Shown: in pieces, positions 8,391 through 18,328 of the stretch
How the letters are laid out: each line of letters opens with the position of its first letter
How positions within the stretch are numbered: position 1 is the stretch's first letter
Source: Anaerobiospirillum succiniciproducens DSM 6400
Lineage (GTDB): Bacteria; Pseudomonadota; Gammaproteobacteria; Enterobacterales; Succinivibrionaceae
Direction: 5' to 3'
Assembly: GCF_000482845.1 (NCBI RefSeq)
Contig: NZ_AXWV01000020.1
Location: forward strand, 1 to 64,000
DNA: 64,000 bases
Notes under the pieces: generated by a model
What the model was told of the DNA's origin: nothing
Database searches by the model: none
What the model saw: only the letters and a program-made list of their open reading frames with translations
Translations under genes and position numbers: made by a program

Positions 8391-9608
8391 ATGCAGAATT
8401 TTGACTATCAGCGCCGTACCTTTGTTATGTTCGGACGTGGCCGTGAGAACGAGGCAGGCTCAATCTTAAAGTATGAAGGTGCTCGTCGTATCATGATTCA
8501 TTATGATGACGCCTCCCATAAACCTGACTTGTTTGATCGTATTAAGCGCTCATTAGATCGCGCCGGATTAGAGTTTTTTGTGTTTGGTAAGACTCAAGAA
8601 ATTGCTTGGGCCGATACTGTTTATGAAGGCATTAACTATTGCCGACAAGAGCATATTGATGCGGTATTAGCTGTAGGCGGTGCCTCAGCGATTAACAGCG
8701 CAAAAGCTATTAGTGCAGGTGCTCTATACGCTGGTGACTTTTGGGACTTCTTTTCAGGAGTACGTGAGCCAGTACGTACCTTGATTAATGGTGCTATTAC
8801 CACTTCATCTGATACCGGTGCCGAATGCTCTGCAGTTTGTACCATCGCCCGTGAGATTGATGGCAAGCTGCGTAAGTTCAATAAGAGCTCGCCAGCATTC
8901 TTACCTCGTTTTGCCATCATCAATCCTGAACTGAGCTTGTCTATCGACAACAAGTCTACTGCAGTTGCTGCAATGGACATGATCGCTCACGTTATTGAGT
9001 GCTACTTTACTAATACTCCAAACGTAAATCTCACTGATGAACTGTGCGAAGGTATCTTACGCACTATCATCAACACTCTACCTCGTACTATTGAAGATCC
9101 AAATGATTACGATGCACGTGCTAATCTCATGCTAGCCGGCACCTTGGCACAAAATGGTATGTGTGGTTTAGGTCGTGAGGCAGATTGGTCGGTGCATGTG
9201 CTTGAGCTTGAGCTCGCTGCTACTTACAGAACTCTACGTGGTGAAGGCCTTGCTGTACTCATCCCAGCATGGATGACATATTGCTTAAAGCACAATCCAA
9301 TGCGTATGGCTCAGTTTGCCAATAAGGTCTTTGGTATTGCGCTTAATTACGATGATCCAACCGATACAGCATTCAAGGGTATTGAGGCGCTCAGAGTGTT
9401 CTTCCATCGTTGTGGTCTGCCGCAAAACTTCTTTGAGATGGGACTGCCAATGGTGGATGTAGTTAAGCTAGTAGAGAGCTTACACCTCAAAGACGGTGCC
9501 ACTATCGGCAATTACGTAAAACTCGACTCTACTGCATGTGAGTCTATTTACACTCTGGCCTATACTTACAGACAAACTCGCCGCTTATTACCGCACTATA
9601 ACGTCTAG
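8391..9608 (+). CDS. Iron-type alcohol dehydrogenase homologue with altered metal site
   Basis: Group III (iron-type) alcohol dehydrogenase fold, 405 residues, nearest to butanol-dehydrogenase/YqhD-like members. Two of four metal ligands are visible as D196 and H200 (AMDMIAH) and the third as H269 (ADWSVH). The fourth position, 14 residues later, is R283 (TLRGEG) where the family has His (usually AHGEG). The His of the usual H-x-x-x-H pair is also Leu here (LELEL), and the nucleotide-binding motif GGGSxxD reads GGASAIN at 96-102. Classical metal-dependent aldehyde/alcohol interconversion is therefore doubtful; it may use another mechanism or be non-catalytic. AAGGAG and GGAG precede the ATG, and a strong terminator follows. 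It is transcribed alone. Confidence 0.85.
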   Translation: MQNFDYQRRTFVMFGRGRENEAGSILKYEGARRIMIHYDDASHKPDLFDRIKRSLDRAGLEFFVFGKTQEIAWADTVYEGINYCRQEHIDAVLAVGGASAINSAKAISAGALYAGDFWDFFSGVREPVRTLINGAITTSSDTGAECSAVCTIAREIDGKLRKFNKSSPAFLPRFAIINPELSLSIDNKSTAVAAMDMIAHVIECYFTNTPNVNLTDELCEGILRTIINTLPRTIEDPNDYDARANLMLAGTLAQNGMCGLGREADWSVHVLELELAATYRTLRGEGLAVLIPAWMTYCLKHNPMRMAQFANKVFGIALNYDDPTDTAFKGIEALRVFFHRCGLPQNFFEMGLPMVDVVKLVESLHLKDGATIGNYVKLDSTACESIYTLAYTYRQTRRLLPHYNV

Positions 9609-9665
9609 CTCATTACTCAGCAACTGCCCAAAATGATGGGCACTGATGATTATCTTTCATATAGC

Positions 9666-9690
9666 AAAAAAGCCGCAGCTGCGGCTTTTT
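9666..9690 (+). terminator. Terminator of the alcohol dehydrogenase homologue
   Basis: Self-complementary AAAAAGCCGCAGCTGCGGCT followed by T residues; stem GCCGCAGCTGCGGC with flanking A and T runs. It works on either strand. Confidence 0.8.
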
Positions 9691-9791
9691 GCGTCTTAGG
9701 ATGGTTTGTATGGCCAATCTAGCAAGCTCGCGCTCGCTTAAATGCAGCTAGCTAAGAGTAGGGCTTTACATGAGACCGTAAGGTCTAAGTA

Positions 9792-9930
9792 GAGCTAAAG
9801 GCACTTTGCTCTAAGGCTCTTAGCAATTAAGGCCTTTGCAATAAATGTCCTTAGCTATAAGAGCTAAAGACACTTTGCTCTAAGGATCTTAGCTATGAAG
9901 ATCCTTAGCTATGAAAGCGCTTAGCTATAA
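9792..9930. repeat. Two 69-bp tandem copies
   Basis: GAGCTAAAG begins at 9792 and again at 9861, each followed by CACTTTGCTCTAAG and a CTTAGC-rich stretch. The copies are imperfect. The whole 9609-9935 gap holds no gene. Confidence 0.6.
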
Positions 9931-9935
9931 AAGCC

Positions 9936-11579
9936 TTAGCGCCACCAGAAGTACCAAACAGTAGACTGTCTAAGTGAGTCAGCAAGGCAACCAACATAGT
10001 GGTGCAACTCTGTGAGCTCATGGCACAGACCGTATTGCTCAACTGCTAGCTCTAAAGCCTTATCCTCAGGTACTGGAGCTGGAACAATATACTCAAGCTC
10101 ATCATGAGTGAGTACAGCAGGCATAGCTTGGTAACGCTCAAACCAGAACTTGGAGATAGAGGTAATATCCTCAGGAGCAGGGCAGTCACCCCAGCCGCCA
10201 AATGGTAAGAAGGCAAAGACATCCCATGGATTAGTTACAGGCAGCTTAGCAAGTAACAGCGGCACACTCATCTCAGTGTCGTGGTCGATAACTGAGGAGA
10301 AGTTATTGTAGGAACGACCGTTCTCAACGCGACCGATAATGAGTTGATCCCAGTCGATATTGTCCTTAGCGGCCTTTTCTTCGCACTCACTAATGCGATA
10401 GGCTAAAGTTACCTTGCCGTTATCGCTTTCGGTAGATAAAGCAGTAGAGCGGTAATCACGAACGTGATCAAAGGAGAACTCAAGACCATCCTCTGACTCG
10501 GTAAATGGATCTGAGTTAACAATCATGCACTGTAAGAGCAGGTCGTTAACTGCAATTAACATTGGGACAAAGCCCTCAGATAAACCTTGTACAGATGCTT
10601 GATCGTAAGCCTCACGAATAGCTGCGATATCGGAAGTTGGTGGAATATAGGAACAATCGCAGTTTAAGAAAGAGATCATCTTGCGAGCTAAAGCTGCAAT
10701 ATGTGGATCTGATTCTTCTTCAAGGCCAGTAACTACAATGCTGTGCTCGTCGATAATTTGAGCATTGTCAGTGGAGGCATCCTCAGCTTCGGTAGCAACC
10801 ACCTCAACATTTTCTTCATTACGAGAGACCTTGTAGGTCATCTGATCTGGCATGGCGATACCGCGAGAGTGAGTTACGGTATAGCTCTCTTGATCTGAGA
10901 AAGCTACAGTCTCACCGTCGCCTAAGATGGCATCGTTTTCTAGCACATAGTAAGCAAGGTTACGTAACACCTCACGCATGCCATCGATGTCCATATTTGG
11001 ATCGCAGATCTCCATCTCGTCCATGCCGAAGTTTTCCATACCAAAGGTATAGCACATCACTTCGTTTTCGATGGTCACAGCACCGCACCAAATCCAAGTT
11101 TCAATTGGCAGACAGTCGTGCTTGAGCATGTCAGAAAAGAGATCGTAATAAACTGGTTCTACCACTACGCCAGAGGTGTAAACGCCGCTTGCAAAAGGCT
11201 GACGGCTGCCAGCGGACATGAGCTTAGTAAAGAGTTTGGCGCGGTCGATAGTGTCGATAAGAAAATCGGCATGTACAGAGATGTGGATGTAGCCTTGATG
11301 AGCCTGGGCTACAGCATTGGCCTCGGGCCACTGGAAGTTGTTAGACGCATAGGCCTCTGCCTCACCATCAGGCATGTGCTCTGGCACAAACATGAAAGCA
11401 GCATGAATACCATCTAAGTCAAAGATCAATTCAGAGTCACTCTTAGAGAGATTCTCCTTAGGCTCGATATCCCACTTTTCTTTGAGATCGCTTAAAAGCT
11501 TACTCTGATCCCATGAAGGACTTGAGAGTAGTATGCAGCCAGAAAACTGGCCTGTGGTGTCGAAGTTAACTTCAGCCAT
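9936..11579 (-). CDS. DUF4261-DUF4253 two-domain protein
   Basis: Uncharacterised cytoplasmic protein, 547 residues, with no signal peptide or membrane segment. The N-terminal half fits the DUF4261 family (ILLSSPSWDQSKLLSDLKE start, LDGIHAAFMFVPEHMPDGEA, KLFTKLMSAGSRQPFASGVY, YTFGMENFGMDEMEI, YVLENDAILGDGETVAFSD). The C-terminal third fits DUF4253 (FLPFGGWGDCPAPEDI, FWFERYQAMPAVLTHDELEY, ending STVWYFWW). An acidic linker (about residues 255-290) joins them. Both families lack an established function; finding them in one chain suggests they act together. It stands alone with repeats on one side and a 960-bp gap on the other. AAAAGAG precedes the ATG. Confidence 0.8.
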   Translation of the reverse strand: MAEVNFDTTGQFSGCILLSSPSWDQSKLLSDLKEKWDIEPKENLSKSDSELIFDLDGIHAAFMFVPEHMPDGEAEAYASNNFQWPEANAVAQAHQGYIHISVHADFLIDTIDRAKLFTKLMSAGSRQPFASGVYTSGVVVEPVYYDLFSDMLKHDCLPIETWIWCGAVTIENEVMCYTFGMENFGMDEMEICDPNMDIDGMREVLRNLAYYVLENDAILGDGETVAFSDQESYTVTHSRGIAMPDQMTYKVSRNEENVEVVATEAEDASTDNAQIIDEHSIVVTGLEEESDPHIAALARKMISFLNCDCSYIPPTSDIAAIREAYDQASVQGLSEGFVPMLIAVNDLLLQCMIVNSDPFTESEDGLEFSFDHVRDYRSTALSTESDNGKVTLAYRISECEEKAAKDNIDWDQLIIGRVENGRSYNNFSSVIDHDTEMSVPLLLAKLPVTNPWDVFAFLPFGGWGDCPAPEDITSISKFWFERYQAMPAVLTHDELEYIVPAPVPEDKALELAVEQYGLCHELTELHHYVGCLADSLRQSTVWYFWWR

Positions 11580-12541
11580 AGTGAACTCTTTTCTTTTTCG
11601 CGACCTGGAGTATCAAGTAGCAGTGTGTAGTTGCATACCCTGATAGCGCGTTTGCCCATCACATCTAAAAGACTCAGCTTTTAGATAAACAGAAGGGTCA
11701 ATATGTTGATGGGCGTTTGTCAAAGTTTGTACAAGGGATAACGCTTAACAATCTTTGACACGATGCTTTTATTTGCATCCACGCCTAAGGTTAATAAAGC
11801 TATACCAGTCTTAAGCTCAAAGAGACTAGTAAGCCTCAGTAAAAGCGCAAAGATAAAGGCTTAGCGCTATATTAATCTTCATAAAGCACAAAGTGTCGGA
11901 TCATGGTCACTAAAACCATAATAAAACATGTGCTAGTTTATTTTTTGTTGCACGTGCAATCATTGGGCCTTGATTGCATAAGTACACAGCGCAGCTACAC
12001 TTGATGTCAAGTTGCTTGGGCTTCAAGATTATCTACTTATCAGCAAAAATCTAATAGCACTGTATCTCTAGTTGCGAAAACTTCTTAACTACGTATGGTT
12101 AAAAAGCATCATTTGCCAACATGCATACCATATCTGCACCATCCACGATCTTTAACATAAAGACACATAAGGACAAGCGCCCGCTCATCTAAGCTTTGAC
12201 ATCAGATAAAGCATCCTCGTCCGATCTCTGATTGCAGACACAAGCCGCGCCTGCTCCACCTGATCTTTGACATCGGACTAAGGCAGCCTCATATGATCTC
12301 TGATTGCAGACACAAACAGCGCACTATTCATCTGATCTCTGACATCGAACAAATTCAATCTCATCTGATCTTTGACAGTAGTTAGTCCTCTGGTGGCTAA
12401 ATAGCCTTGGTGACAGTTAAAGTGTGGTGTAAAGCAATCTAAGTTTGTAAATCAGTGGTTTAGAGAGCAACCATAGCCAATGCTTGAAGCTAATAGAGCA
12501 TAGTACTTTAGAGCTTTGGACTTTAGGTTGCTTGATAAACG
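11580..12541. other. Intergenic region with ~71-bp repeats
   Basis: No gene is seen in 962 bp. From 12186 to about 12378 there are two and a half imperfect copies of a ~71-bp unit (starts at 12186, 12257 and 12329), each containing TTTGACATC or CTCTGACATC and GATCTCTGATTGCAGACACA. Confidence 0.5.
12186..12378. repeat. ~71-bp imperfect tandem repeat, 2.5 copies
   Basis: Units start with CATCT/CACCT at 12186, 12257 and 12329. GATCTCTGATTGCAGACACA is fully conserved in the first two units. The spacing excludes a CRISPR layout because no unrelated spacers separate the units. Confidence 0.65.
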
Positions 12542-15500
12542 TTAATTGCCGCGTACTACGATGGTAGTAGGAACGCTAGCGTCTTCTTTAATACGCTCAT
12601 GTTGGCTCATGATAGATTTCTCAGCTGTACGCTCAAGATAGCTAGTAGAGCCTTCAATAGCGGTAGGCGAAGTAGGGATTCGTGCACTTTGCTTATTAGC
12701 ATTGAGCAGAGCACCTGCCTCTTCAGCAGAGACTCGCTTAGAGACCACTACTGCGCCGCCTTGTGAGTAAACCATCTGATCTTGCTGAGCTTGAGGCTGG
12801 GCCTTTGGAGCTGTGGTAGTACGCATAATACGTACACCAGGGCTCTTAGCCTTAATAGCCTCAGCACCGGCATTAGCAGCTTCAGCTGCAGCTCTGTCAG
12901 CCTCTGCCTTAGCCTGAGCCATAGCTCTGATCTCAGCAGATGACAGTGACGATACAGGCACGTTGCGGCTTAAAGCACCGTCAACTACATTAGCACCAGA
13001 TTGAGAGTTTTCAGGTTGCTCAAAGCTCTTAGTAAGCTCATCAGGATCGTAGCTTAAAACATCGCCACGGCCAGTTAAGTCGATATAGCTACCACGCTTA
13101 CGACGTGGCGGCATATTATCGGCATCATCACCGTACATAGCTCTACGCAATGCCGCACGCTTTTCATCTAAAGCCGCCTTGGCAGCGATCTTAGCCTCTT
13201 CCTCAGCACTAGTGCCATTAGATGCCTCATCAGCACCATCTCCACCTTGCGCCTGAGCACCTTGATCCGCTGTATCGGCAGTGCCTTGATTATCACTTGC
13301 AGCACCATCACTAGCGGCGCTCTCAGCAGTTGCATTAGCCGCATCGGCTGCATCAGTGTCAGCAGCACCGGCTGCATCATCTACATTTGCGCTTGCATCA
13401 GTATTGATATCTGCATTGGCAGCAGCATTGCCCTCACTAAGGGTCTCATCCTTTTGGATAATGGTCTTAGTGATTACAGTGGCTACATAGTCATCGGTCT
13501 CTTCAGTGGTGTAAGAGTGCTCCTCGGTAGGATCTTTGTGTGACTGTTCCTCAACTACTAAAGCAGCATTATTATCAGCTTCAGCATCGGTTGAGGCAGG
13601 GGTATAAGCTCCAGAGGTGATAACAGTGGCAACACCATCAGTAGACTTTGATTGGGCGTCCTTCTCGTCGAGAACCTCAGTGGTGATCGCCTCAACAGGA
13701 TCCATAAATGGCTTAGTTGCGCGTGAATCAGTAATGACTGAGTTTGTAGTCTCTGTCTTAGAGGTAGTGATAATGGCCTTAGCACTTAAAATGGTATCTG
13801 GTACTACAGCAATCTCTTGCTCGCTAGATTCATCCTTAGGCTGAGACTCAGCTTCAACGTCAGCTGCAACGCTATTTTGAGCAGCATTTTGCTCTTGTAC
13901 GTCACTCTCAGTGCCGTTAGCGTCTTTTTCATCTAAGTCCGAGGCATAGAGCAGTTCAGCAATAGCCTCTTCAGAGTTAACTTTTTTAAGTGCAGCAATC
14001 TCTCTTAAGGTTGCAGCATCAAGTGGTTCAAGCTTTTTACTTGCCTTAGCAGCTGCAATAGGAGCATCAGCCTTCACATCGCTTGGAGATGCTTTAGGAG
14101 CTACGCTAGCATCTGCAGCCACAGCAGCACTAGCACTAGCAGTAGGCTTAGCATCAGCACCACTCTTATCAGACTCTACCTCAGGCTCTGTAGCAACATC
14201 TTGAGATGGAGCAGCGTCCAGTGCTTCGGTATTGTCTGATGGTACTTGCTCAGCATTAGTTACTAGATCTGCGCTTGAATCCTCTGCAGACGCTACGGTC
14301 TTAGCAGCTTCGTCGCTAGAGTTGTCTTGTGCATCGTATGACTCAGCCATCTTGGCTTGTGCATCGAATGACTCAGCCTTCTGGGCTTTCTGAGCGGCTT
14401 GAGCGGCGCGAATAGCTTCCATCGCAATAGCTCTTTGGCCTTCACGACGGGACTTTTCGGCGGCAGCTAACTTAGCAGCTTCAGCCTCAGCTCGAGCCTC
14501 TGCATAGACCTCTTCAGGATCACGGGTATTCTGCGGATCGCTATTAACCACTAAAAAGCGCTTAGCTGATGCGCTGTTATTCCCTGCAATTGCACCGGCA
14601 ATGGCGTTTTCATCAGGCAGGGTAAAAGGCTTTGGAGCAGAGTCTAAAGACAGGTTGGCTGGCTTATCTAAATCATGAGCCACAGCTGCAGTAGCAGCAG
14701 CGCCATTAAAGTTTAATGGGCCATTATTACTAGCATTGGTGTTATCACTGCTTGGTGCAGATGTTCTAGCAGCGCTCTCTTTTCTTGCTGCTCCATTATC
14801 AGTTGTACGTACCTCGCCTACGCTCACTGAATCAGCATAGATAACATCAGAGAGTGGATTAGCGCTTTGGCGATATGGCTTTGGACTATCGATAGAGACT
14901 AGATTGTTTTGCTCAATCTTTCTATTGATAGAAGATGCAATCAATGAGGCAACATTGTCATCATTGATCTCATCAACAGAGCTCATGGATGGCTTGCGAT
15001 CTTGAGTAGCAGCGCTAGCAGATGCACTGGCTGTATCCTCAGTAGCTACATAGCTCTTGCTTTCAACTTTAGTTTGCTGCTCGATAGAACTTAGGATGCT
15101 CTCAATGCTCTTACGAGGAGGCTCTGCTTGCATGGTGATAGTCTTATCTTCACTACCAACAGCTGCAGTGTGCATGGATGCAATTACAGCATCAGTCTTA
15201 TCGTCATCAGCATTTAAGACATCGCTTTGTACGATGCTATCAAGCTCTCGCTCTAAACGAGCTTCACGAGCTTCAGCAGTAACGCTAGGATCATCTGCAT
15301 TTGCATTTGCATTTGCATTTGCATCTACATCGCCCTCAGCATTTAATGCTGCACTAGTGGCAACGTCAGTCTCATCAGACTCTTGCTCGTAAGCTACATC
15401 CTCACTTGCTGCATTATCGGAGCTAGCAAGTTCAGCTGCAGTTGCGACATCATCTTGGGCACTTACATTGGCAGCAGCAAGATCAGAGTTAGCTGCACTG

Positions 15501-18328
15501 ATGGTGCTATCAAGCTCATTTACTTGTGACTCAGCGGCAGTGTCCGGCGCGGCTTCGCTATCGAGAGCGGTTGCAGTGTCGATAGCAGGTGCAGTGTCGA
15601 CCTTGGACTCATCCTTACTATCAGCACTCTTACGCTTGAAGATCTTGCCAAGGTTATTGAACAGTCCAAAGTGCTTTTCTTCGGTGGCTGCAACTTTAAC
15701 TTGGGTAAGCTCAACTACAGGCTCAGACAGTCCATCACCAGGGACTTCGGATAAGACCTGAGCATCGGTATAGACGCTTTGTGCTGAGAGCTTACTAAAG
15801 TCGGTATGTGCTTGTGGGCTGATGATGCCATCTTCATCGTCAGAGGCAGCACTGACATATGACACATCGCTTTGTGCTGCAGTGTTCTGTGCATTTGACG
15901 CATGTACTGAGTCGGTGTCCTGAACTTCCTGAGCCTCAACATACTGAGGAGGATCTAAATCCTCTTCATCATCTTGATACTCGTTTGGATAGTTATCCTC
16001 GCTCTGCTCAATGCTGCCTTGCGCAGATGCTGCATAGGCTTGTTCAGCATTGATGCGCTGAGCAATCTCTTGCGCTACGGCATTTGTTTCAGCATATGGA
16101 TTGATCTTTTGCTCACGGCTAAGTGAGTCTGTATCTTCAGCTGCTTGACTTTGTGCTGGAGCAGTAAAGAATGCCTTAGCAGCATTGGCTTGTGCTGCAG
16201 CAGATGCTGCTGCACGGGCCTTAGCCTCTGCTTGTGCTTTGGCCTCTAAAGCTGCAGCTTCAGCCTTGGCCTGTGCCTCGGCCTCAGCTTGGGCCGCCGC
16301 TCTTGCCTCAGCCTCAGCACGTGACTGAGCATCTGAGAGTGACTGAGTATCATCTCGTGACTGTGCTTGAGCATGTCCATTAGCTTGCTCATCTGCCTCA
16401 GCCTTAGCTTGCTCCTGAGTTACGTTAGAGGCTGCACTGGGATTTGCTTGAGCACTTGGGGCGCTAAGCATGGGGCCGCTCATAGAGGAGCCACTTTGGC
16501 TGCCTTGCTGCTTTAAGAAACTGTCTAAAGACTCTGGCTCTAAGGTGCCTTGAGAGAGCTTAGAGTAGAAGGTGTTATCGCCACTACGATGCTCATGAGC
16601 TTGCTGTGCAGCATTGATTGCGGCTCCGGCAATGGCCTCAGCTCGATGCTCTAAAGCATCAAGGTGACGCTGCAGATCGTCTTGGTAATTTTCAAGACTA
16701 TTTTCTGGCGTATTAGCAATGGCATCAGCTAGTGAGAGTACAAAAGCTGGCAGATACTGACACATGCTAGTGTCAACATGCTCAGTAAGTAAAGTTAAGT
16801 GATCGCCCTTAACACCAATGGTGATAGTAGGAACGTCAATACCCTCGATATCGCTAATGCCAACTGGGCACTCGCGTGCTAAGGTATTGAGTGAATCTTT
16901 AAGATTTACTGGACGGCTAAAGCCTGCATCAGATGGCGCATAGTTTGTGGCCATAGTAGGCACGATAGGACTTACGGCAGAGAATTTGTTAATAAGTCCA
17001 TCGAGGATCATAAATAACTCACGATCCTGGCTAGAGCTTGCTGACAGTCCTTGGGTAGGTACATAGTTGTCAGTAAAGTAAACCACTACTGAAGGGCGTG
17101 GCAACTTGGCAAGCTCATTGAGGCGCTCAATGATGGTAATGCCAGCTTGATGCAGTGATAAGCCCTCAGAACGGCATTTAAGCACCATGCCTTGCAAGGC
17201 CTTGTTAAGATCGCCAGTAAAATTATGGGAGGCACGCTCAAGTAAATCACTAAAAGACACCACCTCAGCATCTTGAGCAAGAGGAATAAACTCTTCGTGA
17301 TTAAGGTTGGCATATGAGGCCTCACGCTGATCAATAAGCTCAGCAGCGTTTTCAATTGCCTTAGCAGCGCTATTTTTCAACAGCTCAAGTAAGTCATCTA
17401 AGCTTATGTTTACAAGTGGCATGCTAAAGCTAATTTGCATACCATCAGGGCTATAGTCCTTGCCAAACTCCTTGACGCGTAAGCTATCAAAAGTAGGTAC
17501 TAATGGCTTTTGATGGAGGCTTTGGCTAAAGAGTGGGTTGAGCTCTAACTCACGAATGAGCTCTGAGGCAATGATGGATGCAGAGAAACCAGCATATGGT
17601 CTAAAGGCCGATGCAGAATTGCCAATTATGTAGAAAGATGGCTCTACCTTACCGTAGTTGCCAGTGTAGATGTGCAGATCTTTGTCAGTGCGAGAGATAG
17701 GGAAGTTTGGCTTAGCGTTGACACACAGACGCAGCTTTAGGTGCTCTTTTTTGATTAAGTCATGAACAAATGGAATGCACTTTTTAATGCCGCGATGCTG
17801 AATGGCACTTTCAGAAGTACAAATAAACAGAATGTTCAGCTTAAGACGCACATGATTGTCAGAAAGCTCTTTTAAGGCAACTAACATGGAGCCAGTGGCA
17901 CACTTGCTTTGCAAGATGCCCAGGCCAAACATTAAATCACCTGAATCAATGCCTTTCTTTAAAGTCTCGTTAGTGATGTCTTTGCTCTGAGAGAGCTGCT
18001 TTTGTAGCTCATCACAATTAGTCGAGAAGCGCTTAAGTACACCATAGTGGTACGGGCTGTTTGTATCCGTGTCACATAAGATCACCAAAGTATCTTCAAT
18101 GGCATCAAAACTCTTAACTAAAGCTACGATGGAGCTTTTTGAAGACTCTTCATGCGCAATGAGATTGAGATGATCTGCGTGATTTTTGAAATACGGAAAC
18201 TCACCAAGGCCATCATAGATTGCCTTAGTGATTAAGGACGGTCCTTTTGCATGAGCAACGGACGGGATTGAAACTAACCATTTAGTTAAAATGGCTGCTT
18301 CATTGGACAAATTGGTATTAAACAGCAT
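12542..18328 (-). CDS. Giant protein: degenerate RocB/M20-like domain plus ~1,350-residue Ala/Asp/Ser-rich tail
   Basis: 1,928 residues. Residues 1 to ~565 resemble RocB-type M20 metallopeptidases: LVSIPSV near the start, EDTLVILCDTDT (81-89), SGDLMFGLGILQSKCA (129-144), CTSESAIQHRG (170-180), YTGNYGKVEPSF (221-232) and PYAGFSA (244-250). The metal and catalytic positions are changed: HxD reads D86-T-D88, the bridging Asp of the MDMK-like motif is Q140, the general-base Glu of the EE pair is S172, and the His of the HVGEPFAG-like motif is Ala. Peptidase activity is thus unlikely. The remainder is low-complexity (Ala, Asp, Ser, Glu, Gln) with a more ordered basic stretch near the C-terminus (RRAMYGDDADNMPPRRKRG). 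No signal peptide or membrane segment is visible. It may be a cytoplasmic scaffold; function unknown. It is single-gene, with long gaps on both sides. Confidence 0.75.
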   Translation of the reverse strand: MLFNTNLSNEAAILTKWLVSIPSVAHAKGPSLITKAIYDGLGEFPYFKNHADHLNLIAHEESSKSSIVALVKSFDAIEDTLVILCDTDTNSPYHYGVLKRFSTNCDELQKQLSQSKDITNETLKKGIDSGDLMFGLGILQSKCATGSMLVALKELSDNHVRLKLNILFICTSESAIQHRGIKKCIPFVHDLIKKEHLKLRLCVNAKPNFPISRTDKDLHIYTGNYGKVEPSFYIIGNSASAFRPYAGFSASIIASELIRELELNPLFSQSLHQKPLVPTFDSLRVKEFGKDYSPDGMQISFSMPLVNISLDDLLELLKNSAAKAIENAAELIDQREASYANLNHEEFIPLAQDAEVVSFSDLLERASHNFTGDLNKALQGMVLKCRSEGLSLHQAGITIIERLNELAKLPRPSVVVYFTDNYVPTQGLSASSSQDRELFMILDGLINKFSAVSPIVPTMATNYAPSDAGFSRPVNLKDSLNTLARECPVGISDIEGIDVPTITIGVKGDHLTLLTEHVDTSMCQYLPAFVLSLADAIANTPENSLENYQDDLQRHLDALEHRAEAIAGAAINAAQQAHEHRSGDNTFYSKLSQGTLEPESLDSFLKQQGSQSGSSMSGPMLSAPSAQANPSAASNVTQEQAKAEADEQANGHAQAQSRDDTQSLSDAQSRAEAEARAAAQAEAEAQAKAEAAALEAKAQAEAKARAAASAAAQANAAKAFFTAPAQSQAAEDTDSLSREQKINPYAETNAVAQEIAQRINAEQAYAASAQGSIEQSEDNYPNEYQDDEEDLDPPQYVEAQEVQDTDSVHASNAQNTAAQSDVSYVSAASDDEDGIISPQAHTDFSKLSAQSVYTDAQVLSEVPGDGLSEPVVELTQVKVAATEEKHFGLFNNLGKIFKRKSADSKDESKVDTAPAIDTATALDSEAAPDTAAESQVNELDSTISAANSDLAAANVSAQDDVATAAELASSDNAASEDVAYEQESDETDVATSAALNAEGDVDANANANANADDPSVTAEAREARLERELDSIVQSDVLNADDDKTDAVIASMHTAAVGSEDKTITMQAEPPRKSIESILSSIEQQTKVESKSYVATEDTASASASAATQDRKPSMSSVDEINDDNVASLIASSINRKIEQNNLVSIDSPKPYRQSANPLSDVIYADSVSVGEVRTTDNGAARKESAARTSAPSSDNTNASNNGPLNFNGAAATAAVAHDLDKPANLSLDSAPKPFTLPDENAIAGAIAGNNSASAKRFLVVNSDPQNTRDPEEVYAEARAEAEAAKLAAAEKSRREGQRAIAMEAIRAAQAAQKAQKAESFDAQAKMAESYDAQDNSSDEAAKTVASAEDSSADLVTNAEQVPSDNTEALDAAPSQDVATEPEVESDKSGADAKPTASASAAVAADASVAPKASPSDVKADAPIAAAKASKKLEPLDAATLREIAALKKVNSEEAIAELLYASDLDEKDANGTESDVQEQNAAQNSVAADVEAESQPKDESSEQEIAVVPDTILSAKAIITTSKTETTNSVITDSRATKPFMDPVEAITTEVLDEKDAQSKSTDGVATVITSGAYTPASTDAEADNNAALVVEEQSHKDPTEEHSYTTEETDDYVATVITKTIIQKDETLSEGNAAANADINTDASANVDDAAGAADTDAADAANATAESAASDGAASDNQGTADTADQGAQAQGGDGADEASNGTSAEEEAKIAAKAALDEKRAALRRAMYGDDADNMPPRRKRGSYIDLTGRGDVLSYDPDELTKSFEQPENSQSGANVVDGALSRNVPVSSLSSAEIRAMAQAKAEADRAAAEAANAGAEAIKAKSPGVRIMRTTTAPKAQPQAQQDQMVYSQGGAVVVSKRVSAEEAGALLNANKQSARIPTSPTAIEGSTSYLERTAEKSIMSQHERIKEDASVPTTIVVRGN

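Noticed and set aside
13168-15942. Several frames overlapping the tail of the giant protein
   Set aside because: They are frame shadows of Ala/Ser-rich GCx codons; the long minus frame has a homologous head and continuous composition.
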